Source: Sphingobacteriaceae bacterium
GTDB lineage: Bacteria; Bacteroidota; Bacteroidia; Sphingobacteriales; Sphingobacteriaceae
Length of the DNA stretch: 64,000 nucleotides
Assembly (NCBI GenBank): GCA_029266635.1
Contig: JAQSWM010000004.1
Coordinates: 62,001-126,000, forward strand
Direction: 5' to 3'
Below are positions 6,622 to 14,057 of this stretch, in pieces. How positions within the stretch are numbered: the first letter of the stretch is position 1; each line of letters begins with the position of its first letter. The translations under genes were made by a program, and so were the position numbers. Under the pieces are notes generated by a model that was given only the letters and a program-made list of their open reading frames with translations, made no database searches and was not told the DNA's origin.

Positions 6622-9051
6622 CTATTTTTTTAATTCTTCTAATTTGACCAGCAAGTTGTGAAGCTTCATTACTGAAGTTTTGTAAACTGAACTCGAGTAT
6701 ATAAACCCCTTGTGATAATTGTCTTCAGTCCAATACAGTTTTAGCTCTTTAGCGATATTGGCAATAACAGAAGGATAATCCTCCAAGCGATTATAACCTT
6801 TCATTTTAAGTAGTCTGATGAACAAACCCTCGCTGGGAAGGTTGTAAAATTGAACTGCAAAGTTTTTACGCTCATATATGAAGTCAGAAGCGTGAATATA
6901 TGGCGTTTCTGAACTACCTCTTACCGGGACAAGATTAAACTGAAAGGATGGATACTCTTCTTCATCTAGGTCTAACCATGCTTTATAAACATAGTAGTCA
7001 GTTCGCAAATGGTTCATTTGCGAAGCATTAAGCAACTGAATGTTGGCGAAATTGTCGGTCGTCTGGATAAACCCTTGTTTACAGTAACCGATAAACTCCG
7101 GCTGCTTGATAAAGTCATACCTCCAGTCATTTTCATTAAAATTCTTAATACGCTGTTTCAACGATTCGGATGTATCATGGAAGTCAAAGGAGCTGTCTTG
7201 TAGAATGCTGTAAAAAATATTTCGTTTTGCCCGCCATGTGCTGTCTAAAAGGTTGTTGTAATCAAGTTTTAGCATTCGCTTCCAACTGTAATCACGTTCA
7301 TAGTTGCTGACACTTCTACTCGAACTGAAATTATATTGATCGCCCTTTTTGATTAGATAATTACCATAACTTAAAATCGCCCGCTCGAAGGTATAATCGG
7401 CGTTATTTTCCAATTGTTTGAAAAAGGAAACCGCTTTACTACAAAACTGGTTGAATATTGTTAGCAGTTGATCGGCTTCGATGTTATTTCTTAAGGCGTT
7501 GGTGTTAAAATCTACATTCTCCAAAATACCTGACAGTTCTAGCAGATAGCCAATTTGAGCTTTATGAAATACGCTTTGCTCAACCTCGAAAATTGTAACA
7601 TAAAATTGTGTTGAAAGTGCTATAAGATTCGCCTTTATGCGCTCTTCTATGATCTGATCGCTGTCAAAAAAATTGACCCTTCCATTTCTTCGTAAATACG
7701 CTAGAATATCACTGGAATAGGGCAGCAAATCTTTAATGCTTCGGAACGCAGGAACAATCATCTCCTGTGCGTTCATAATTTTGTTTTCTACCAAATTTAC
7801 TACCACTCTCATCCAATGTTGAAGTTGCTCCCCTTGCGGATTCCCACTTAGCAAGTACTTTAAATAGGCGTAAAATTTTACCCGATCAGGATTTTGAATC
7901 TTGTCCTCTAACACAGATCTAAAAACATCCTCTTCGTTAAAGTAAATGTTGTTACAGTTCTTCTTTATCCCGCTGTCGTCGTACTCTAAGACATCCAGCA
8001 CATCAATGAGAAAATTGATACTATTTCTTGTTATTAGGGGATAGGTATTTAGCTGATTAAACGTTTCAAATTTTTCGTTCAGAATTGTCTCTAATCCTTT
8101 ATTGTCTTCGCCGCTCTGTTCAATATAGTGGTAAAGCAGAATTTCCTTGATAAAGGAAAATATCTCATCGTCAAACGTGTTTGGATTTCCAGCTACGCCT
8201 CTGTACTTCCAAAATAGCTCGCTCCATACGGAATCAATTTTAAATGAAAAATATTCCTTTGTGCCGTATTTTATTTGCTGCCCATTGTGCAGTATAGTCC
8301 TTTGTATATCATCTTTCCTAAATAACTTGTCTACCGATTCTTCAAACCTAGCTTTGAAGTTTTCAAATGCCGTTAACGTCTTTCCTCTCGCATTCATCTT
8401 GATATAGAGGTCGTCCCCCTGTTTAAGACTTTGTAGGTTTAGGAAAAGAAAAGTAATAACCGGATTTTCTGTTGAAGTGAGTATATGATAAAAATGTGGA
8501 CTGTCCGCGAAGAAAACGTTAATTTCCTCTAGCATGTGCAACATCGATACAATGGTGGGATCATAGCTCCACGATGATTTATACCAGTGTAGATTTTGTA
8601 CATATTCCACCAGCCGACTTCCGCTTTCATTTAAGTCTTTAAAGTCGATTCCTTCATTTACAAGGCAATTGCAAAAGTCATTCGAGCTTCTCCTAACCTC
8701 ATAGTTAAATCTCAAACCCGAACCATCATGCAGCCTCGTTTTCCAATCCTGTCTGTTGTTGCTGATAAACGCTAAATAGGTGTGTAATAGAAACAACGTT
8801 GTCAGGCGTTGCTGGCCGTCTAGAGGGATAAAGTTTTCCTCTCTTTCGTATCCATAAACGAAGTCGAGATCCTTATTCTCACCGGCTTTTAAATAGCTTT
8901 TCAAAGATGTAAGAAACTCTTGTCGTATTTCCTTTTTATTAGGCTTGCCCTGAACAAAATCCCTTTGTATTAACGGTATAGATATTTTGTAATTGTTATC
9001 TTGTATGAGCTCAATAAACGAGTACTTTTTGCCAATTGTTTTAGTGTCCAT
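6622..9051 (-). CDS. DUF262 protein, GmrS-like, no visible nuclease domain
   Basis: 809 residues. The N-terminus has the ParB-like DUF262 signatures IPLIQRDFVQG (25-35) and DGQQRLTTL (78-86), followed by YIKMNARGKTLTAFENFKARFEE typical of these proteins. In GmrSD, BrxU and SspE this domain binds and hydrolyses nucleotides. I find no DUF1524 His-Ile-x-Pro motif in the long C-terminal part, which is rich in aromatic residues and ends in a Lys/Glu-rich helix. It is the last gene of the five-gene operon, 9 bp after the DUF262-DUF1524 gene, so the two may form one complex. Base composition is AT-rich compared with the housekeeping genes. Confidence 0.85.
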   Translation of the reverse strand: MDTKTIGKKYSFIELIQDNNYKISIPLIQRDFVQGKPNKKEIRQEFLTSLKSYLKAGENKDLDFVYGYEREENFIPLDGQQRLTTLFLLHTYLAFISNNRQDWKTRLHDGSGLRFNYEVRRSSNDFCNCLVNEGIDFKDLNESGSRLVEYVQNLHWYKSSWSYDPTIVSMLHMLEEINVFFADSPHFYHILTSTENPVITFLFLNLQSLKQGDDLYIKMNARGKTLTAFENFKARFEESVDKLFRKDDIQRTILHNGQQIKYGTKEYFSFKIDSVWSELFWKYRGVAGNPNTFDDEIFSFIKEILLYHYIEQSGEDNKGLETILNEKFETFNQLNTYPLITRNSINFLIDVLDVLEYDDSGIKKNCNNIYFNEEDVFRSVLEDKIQNPDRVKFYAYLKYLLSGNPQGEQLQHWMRVVVNLVENKIMNAQEMIVPAFRSIKDLLPYSSDILAYLRRNGRVNFFDSDQIIEERIKANLIALSTQFYVTIFEVEQSVFHKAQIGYLLELSGILENVDFNTNALRNNIEADQLLTIFNQFCSKAVSFFKQLENNADYTFERAILSYGNYLIKKGDQYNFSSSRSVSNYERDYSWKRMLKLDYNNLLDSTWRAKRNIFYSILQDSSFDFHDTSESLKQRIKNFNENDWRYDFIKQPEFIGYCKQGFIQTTDNFANIQLLNASQMNHLRTDYYVYKAWLDLDEEEYPSFQFNLVPVRGSSETPYIHASDFIYERKNFAVQFYNLPSEGLFIRLLKMKGYNRLEDYPSVIANIAKELKLYWTEDNYHKGFIYSSSVYKTSVMKLHNLLVKLEELKK

Positions 9052-9060
9052 AGTTTGAAA

Positions 9061-10857
9061 CTAGTTTAGGTAATAGGATAGTGCTCCTTTTAAAGACTCG
9101 AAATATGCAGTAGCATCCGTCTTTCTCCAGTACATCACCTCGGCAAATTGCTTACTATAATACTTTAGAAATACATTTTTTGTGCAGATTGGCACAAACA
9201 GCCCCTTCATGTCGTTTTCTATGATTTGGTTACGCTTTATTGGAAATAGTGCGTTTCCATAGCCTCTGTTTGTTTGTGGATCAAGTAGTGTGAGATTAGA
9301 AAGGTGGTTGGTCTCTTCGGCTTCCACCCCTCGGTATAAGGAGAACAGCTTTGCTGACAAGTCTTCAACTTTTGGCTTGTAATCAATTTCGTCATTTAAG
9401 ATATCAATGATTTGGTTAACCGTTGCCTTTTCCTCTTCATGTAAGTTTTGCATCAACTCCTCGACGCATTCATCATATTCTTCGGAGTTCTTAAGAATAT
9501 CTGAAAGCTGTAATTTCTGACCGGTTAAATACTCCAAAATATCCAAGCACCAGTTTTTATAAAATTCAATCTTATCAAAAGGATTTTGTGGGTTGATGTG
9601 TTCGATGTCCCATGATTCGTTCTTATATCTGTCAAATGGAAAACGAGTATCAGCCTTATTCGACTGTAGTAAACTTTCTATATTGAAGAGCAGCAGAACC
9701 TTGCGAATGTTTTTCTTATCCTTTGGTTTGTCAAAATCCAATTCATCTAAACTGATGCCGTTGGTTTTTGCTTTTATAGCATCTTTAACGCTCTTTATAA
9801 ATTGCTTCTTGCTTTTTCCTGCCGCCAGTTTGGAGACTTCTTGTATCGAGGTTTGGATGTGGAACAGATATCCGATGTAGTGGTAGAGAGTATGATCGGA
9901 ATACCACTCCTCAAGCTGCGAAAATTGGTTTTTTATCATTTTCCAAACTTGATCAATATCGAAAACTTCCCTCTGTTCAAACGTTGATTTCCTTTCGCTT
10001 TCTATCAGATTATTGAAGAAATGGAAAGTATGGAGCTTTTCGCTTTCCTTGCCTTTTTTCGAAACAATATCCAGTAGCAGTTCAATCTTATTATCATATC
10101 TGCTGTCCATATCTAAATCGGTGAGAAAATACCAAAACGAGGGGTTTGAGAGCTTCCGTTCGATGTCATCCCATTCTGAGGCTAGAAAAACTTGTTTTGC
10201 AGTCTCATTTGATTTAAAGTTTTTCTCCCTTAAAAAGAGAGCTTTTACTAGTTCAGCATTCGTGAGAGGAATTTTGCCGATGTTAATACGTGTAAACACA
10301 TCAATAGCATCTTTGGGTTCAATTTCATACCAGATAAACTTCACATTCCTTCCTTCCTCGTCTGGCGCTGTGATGGTCTTTAACATATTCATTTTCAGAA
10401 TGCCATCTTTGTCCCGGAACCAATCATTTACCGCTTTATATGCGCCGTGAATGTGATAATAGTCTACATTGTCGTTAGCACTTGACTCATCAATGACTTT
10501 TAGGTACTTTTCACTGTCTGGTCGGGTTTCATATTCAAGCACATATTTGCCTTTGCCTAGAATTGTAGCGATTTCTTTCAGACAGGTTAAAATGATATAT
10601 ATGGTTGTTAATCTCTGCTGCCCGTCAATCAAATAATACTTACCATTTTGCGGATAGACGATTAAAGGCTGTAAACAATAGAACGTACTCTTTTCAGCTA
10701 TCTCATTGTTTTTGGTAAATTCGTAAATGTCATCTAAAAGATCATTTACTTCGTGCGAAGTCCATCTATAACCTCGTTGATAAGAAGGAATAAAAAATTT
10801 CTTATCTAAGAGGTTGCTTATCGGTTCTAACCTGATCTTTGCTGATAATGCTGTCAT
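9061..10857 (-). CDS. DUF262-DUF1524 protein (GmrSD-type IV restriction-like)
   Basis: 598 residues. The DUF262 part shows PSYQRGYRW (24-32) and DGQQRLTT (78-85); the C-terminal DUF1524 part has the HNH-type pattern DIEHINPQ (His420), LSNLTLLD (about 519-526) and NRGYGNALFPIKR (530-542). In characterised relatives (GmrSD, BrxU, SspE) the first domain hydrolyses nucleotide and the second cleaves DNA, often DNA with modified bases. All key nuclease residues are present, so it should be active. It sits 5 bp after the unknown 210-residue gene and 9 bp before the second DUF262 gene in the operon. Target is unknown. Confidence 0.9.
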   Translation of the reverse strand: MTALSAKIRLEPISNLLDKKFFIPSYQRGYRWTSHEVNDLLDDIYEFTKNNEIAEKSTFYCLQPLIVYPQNGKYYLIDGQQRLTTIYIILTCLKEIATILGKGKYVLEYETRPDSEKYLKVIDESSANDNVDYYHIHGAYKAVNDWFRDKDGILKMNMLKTITAPDEEGRNVKFIWYEIEPKDAIDVFTRINIGKIPLTNAELVKALFLREKNFKSNETAKQVFLASEWDDIERKLSNPSFWYFLTDLDMDSRYDNKIELLLDIVSKKGKESEKLHTFHFFNNLIESERKSTFEQREVFDIDQVWKMIKNQFSQLEEWYSDHTLYHYIGYLFHIQTSIQEVSKLAAGKSKKQFIKSVKDAIKAKTNGISLDELDFDKPKDKKNIRKVLLLFNIESLLQSNKADTRFPFDRYKNESWDIEHINPQNPFDKIEFYKNWCLDILEYLTGQKLQLSDILKNSEEYDECVEELMQNLHEEEKATVNQIIDILNDEIDYKPKVEDLSAKLFSLYRGVEAEETNHLSNLTLLDPQTNRGYGNALFPIKRNQIIENDMKGLFVPICTKNVFLKYYSKQFAEVMYWRKTDATAYFESLKGALSYYLN

Positions 10858-10862
10858 TGTGA

Positions 10863-11495
10863 CTATTTTATTTTGCTCTCTATTGTTTCTAACAATTGCT
10901 CGTATTGAGATATGATATTGCTTTTTTCTGCCAGCTCCATTTTGTACTGCTCCAGCGTATATTCCTGTTTTTCCTGCTTAAGCCGAGTTTTATAGTATTC
11001 TTTGTAAATAAGTGCTTCCTTTAAGGTTGAGCAGTTCTCGTCCACTTCAAGAAAGAAGTTCCATGCTTCCTGAAAATCTGGTGTTCCTGATACCTCGTAC
11101 TCAAGTGTACGACCAAGCTCTTCCGTTCGTGCAATTGTTATGCAAGGAGCTAACATTCCGTACCGAGTAAAATTAAAATGTAGGTTCGTTACCGCCCAAT
11201 TCTCTGCGGACACTTTACTTATAATAGGGGATGACTGGTTACAAAGCATCGCTATTAACTCGTGATTGCTTTTGCTCCAACTTCCACTTGTATAGCCATA
11301 ATAAGCGAGAAAAAAAGCATATTTATATTCGGGTTCATAAAAAAAGCTCGGGCTATTGGTAGTTCGACAACGGTTGTCGTTATAAACAACGATATAGTCT
11401 ATGGTTTTTGAGTAAGGGCTCATTCGTGCCACAATCTCTTCAAACTTTGCAGCTTTAATTACTTCTATCGCTTGTAGAACTTCTGGAACATTCAT
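10863..11495 (-). CDS. unrecognised protein in the defence operon
   Basis: 210 residues of no family I recognise. The N-terminal two-thirds is a mixed alpha/beta sequence rich in aromatics (FFYEPEYKYAFFLAYYGYTSG) with a single NWAVTNLHFNF strand; the last 50 residues are strongly charged and helical (KTRLKQEKQEYTLEQYK and on), probably a coiled coil suited to binding a partner. It lies 16 bp after hsdMS and 5 bp before the DUF262-DUF1524 gene, so it is embedded between the type I and the GmrSD-like parts. It could be an adaptor, a sensor or an inhibitor. Function not assigned. Confidence 0.7.
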   Translation of the reverse strand: MNVPEVLQAIEVIKAAKFEEIVARMSPYSKTIDYIVVYNDNRCRTTNSPSFFYEPEYKYAFFLAYYGYTSGSWSKSNHELIAMLCNQSSPIISKVSAENWAVTNLHFNFTRYGMLAPCITIARTEELGRTLEYEVSGTPDFQEAWNFFLEVDENCSTLKEALIYKEYYKTRLKQEKQEYTLEQYKMELAEKSNIISQYEQLLETIESKIK

Positions 11496-11511
11496 ATAGT
11501 CAATATTTAAT

Positions 11512-14049
11512 TTATACCTCTTCTATTTCGCTCCTCCCAACCCTCCCATACTCCACCACCCCCTCTGCCGCCATACTCAAAACCTCTTCCTCTTCTTCCT
11601 TCTCTTTGCCCCACACTTTAGCTATCCTGTCTTTTATCTTTTGCTCAAAGATTTGGATGAGCTGCTTGTTGGCGTTTACTAATTCTTGTTCGCGTCGCAA
11701 CCTCGATATGATTTTGGTTTGAATTTCAACAGGAGGGAGCGGAAGTGTGAACCTTCTTAAGGAATTAAGCGAGACTGTTTTTTGCGCCATCCCCGTAGCA
11801 GCTCTATTGGCTTGCAAAAGTGCATCAGGAGACTGCAAATAGTAGAAGAGATAATGGCTTAATACTTTCTTTGATGGACGGATTAAGGCGATGTGCCTTT
11901 GGAAACAAAAGTCTAAATCGAAATCAATTAACACTGGAATACCGTATGAACCTGTAACGGTATATAAGATATCGCCGTTAAACGGTTTTCTATGAGATTT
12001 AATATCCTCAAAGTATCGGCGAGGGACAAAGAATGTGTTTGTGAAATCTATTCCTTCAAGTGGGGCGATATTCGAAATTGTTATGAATGGTACTCCATTC
12101 TCTGCTTTTGGTGGCGGCTGGTGATCGCCATCAGAAATGCTTTCACAAACATCTCCCAACTCCACCATTTCCCAACTTGGATCTATATCAATCTTAGGCT
12201 TGTAGTTTTCTACTACTGCTTTGGCGCCATCTAGTATTTTTTGATAGCCTTCTATCTCGGCAACTATTTCTTCCTGGACTGATATAGATGGGACCGGGAT
12301 CTTTATCCTTTCAAGATTCCCCTTAGTGATATGAACTAATCCGACTCCACCATGTAAATTGTTTTCAACTTCATTTACCGCCTCGTTAAGAATGTGAAAT
12401 AGGTATTTCTTATTTGCCTTCTTATTATCGAAATACACATTGAAAATATGTTGATTTAAGACGGCTTTTTTTCCAAACCATATGTGTGCTCCAAATGAGG
12501 TTCCCCTTGAACCAGACCAAGAGAAAAGTAAATCCCCAGGTTGTACGATATGTCTTCTATCTACTTCTCCTGAGTAATAATTAAACGTTGCTCCTTTGTT
12601 GTTTAGGTTCTGTATTCGAATGATGGGTAAGCCCCCGCCTTCTTCATTTTCCCAGTCGATTGGTTTGAATGCCCGTCCATTAACAAGCTCACATACTGCT
12701 CCAATTTCCATCAAAGGAAAATTCGATGGTCTTTGCGTTGCTGTTTTATACCTCTCCCCACTTAAATTATAATCCCCACTCTTACCTATTTCTTTTCTGG
12801 CAACTTTGTGAGCAACAGAACCTAAACTTGCGCCGCCCACAGCAAAGTCATGAATTATTTCTACAGCTTCTTCCAACTGGCTTCCTTTTACGGCATTCCG
12901 CTGTGTGCCCAGGTTAAAGCCGTCGTTATCAATCTTTACAAATAGTATCTCGTCGCGGGTTTTTGCCAGTTCTTTGTCCATCAATAGGATGGAGGTTTTT
13001 ACTCCGCTGTACGGGTTGAATATCCCGGCAGGCAGGCTAACTACGGCGTAGAGGTAATTGTCAACCAGCATTTTGCGCAGGGCTTTGTAAGCTGTGCCGC
13101 TTTGAAAGATAATGCCTTCGGGCACAATGATACCGGCTTTGCCTTTTGGGTTGAGGTGTTCGGCAATGTAATCTACAAAGAGCACTTCGCTACGGTTGCT
13201 GCTGATGCTGAATTTCTTATGCGGGCGTATTCCGCCCTTCGGGCTCATGAAAGGTGGGTTCGCCAGGATGCAATCGAAAGTTTCTCCCCAGCGCTCTTCA
13301 CTGCTCAGGGTATCGTACTCGTATATGTGCGGAGAGGGGAAGCCATGCAGGTATAAGTTTACTAAGCTAAGCCGCACCATATCGGGCGAGATGTCGTAAC
13401 CGGTAAAGTTTTGCAGCAGGCGTTTGCGTTCATCGGGCGTAAACTCATCGTTGTTCTGTTCTTTGATGTGCTTAAAGGCAGAGATGAGAAATCCGGATGT
13501 GCCGCATGCCGGGTCCAGTATCTTATCGTTCTTGCCGGGGTTCACAATCTTTACCAGGAAGTCTATGATGTGGCGGGGCGTGCGGAATTGTCCGGCATCG
13601 CCTTGTGAGCCCATTACCGAAAGCAGGTATTCAAATGCATCGCCTAGCTTTTCGCTATGCGTATATTCAAAGCCTCCGATAGTTTTCAGGAATAGCTTGA
13701 GTGTTTCGGGGTCGCGGTAGGGCAGGTAGGCGTTCTTGAAAATGTCGCGGAAGAGCTGCGGGATGTTGGGGTTCTTGTCCATGCTCATCAAAGCCTCCGA
13801 ATAGAGGCGGAGCATTTCGGCAGCGGTAACTTTGGTGTTGAACAGGTTATCCCAGCTAAACTTTTCGTAGTCGTCGGAGAAGAATTTGGCTGTCCCGCCA
13901 AGGTCTATGGTTTCCTTGTCCATGTCGTCCATGAACTTGTAGATAAGCGCAATGGTAATCTGTTCTATCTGGGCTTTTGGGTCGGGCAGTTTTCCTACCA
14001 GGATGTCGCGGCAGTCGTTTATACGGTTTTTGGTCTGGGGATCTAACAT
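11512..14049 (-). CDS. fused type I methyltransferase and specificity subunit (HsdM-HsdS)
   Basis: 845 residues. Residues 1 to about 440 are an N6-adenine methyltransferase: helical HsdM N-domain, motif I DPACGTSGF (179-187), motif IV NPPF (264-267). From about 445 the chain continues as a specificity subunit with two target-recognition domains (starts near MEIGAVCELVNGRAF and MVELGDVCESISDGD), each followed by a conserved helix (SVQEEIVAEIEGYQKIL, EIQTKIISRLRREQELV). M and S are normally separate genes. The S part is markedly AT-richer than the M part (17 G+C in 12421-12480, 32 in 13501-13560), as if swapped in. It begins 8 bp after hsdR. Confidence 0.93.
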   Translation of the reverse strand: MLDPQTKNRINDCRDILVGKLPDPKAQIEQITIALIYKFMDDMDKETIDLGGTAKFFSDDYEKFSWDNLFNTKVTAAEMLRLYSEALMSMDKNPNIPQLFRDIFKNAYLPYRDPETLKLFLKTIGGFEYTHSEKLGDAFEYLLSVMGSQGDAGQFRTPRHIIDFLVKIVNPGKNDKILDPACGTSGFLISAFKHIKEQNNDEFTPDERKRLLQNFTGYDISPDMVRLSLVNLYLHGFPSPHIYEYDTLSSEERWGETFDCILANPPFMSPKGGIRPHKKFSISSNRSEVLFVDYIAEHLNPKGKAGIIVPEGIIFQSGTAYKALRKMLVDNYLYAVVSLPAGIFNPYSGVKTSILLMDKELAKTRDEILFVKIDNDGFNLGTQRNAVKGSQLEEAVEIIHDFAVGGASLGSVAHKVARKEIGKSGDYNLSGERYKTATQRPSNFPLMEIGAVCELVNGRAFKPIDWENEEGGGLPIIRIQNLNNKGATFNYYSGEVDRRHIVQPGDLLFSWSGSRGTSFGAHIWFGKKAVLNQHIFNVYFDNKKANKKYLFHILNEAVNEVENNLHGGVGLVHITKGNLERIKIPVPSISVQEEIVAEIEGYQKILDGAKAVVENYKPKIDIDPSWEMVELGDVCESISDGDHQPPPKAENGVPFITISNIAPLEGIDFTNTFFVPRRYFEDIKSHRKPFNGDILYTVTGSYGIPVLIDFDLDFCFQRHIALIRPSKKVLSHYLFYYLQSPDALLQANRAATGMAQKTVSLNSLRRFTLPLPPVEIQTKIISRLRREQELVNANKQLIQIFEQKIKDRIAKVWGKEKEEEEEVLSMAAEGVVEYGRVGRSEIEEV

Positions 14050-14057
14050 AGGTTCCG

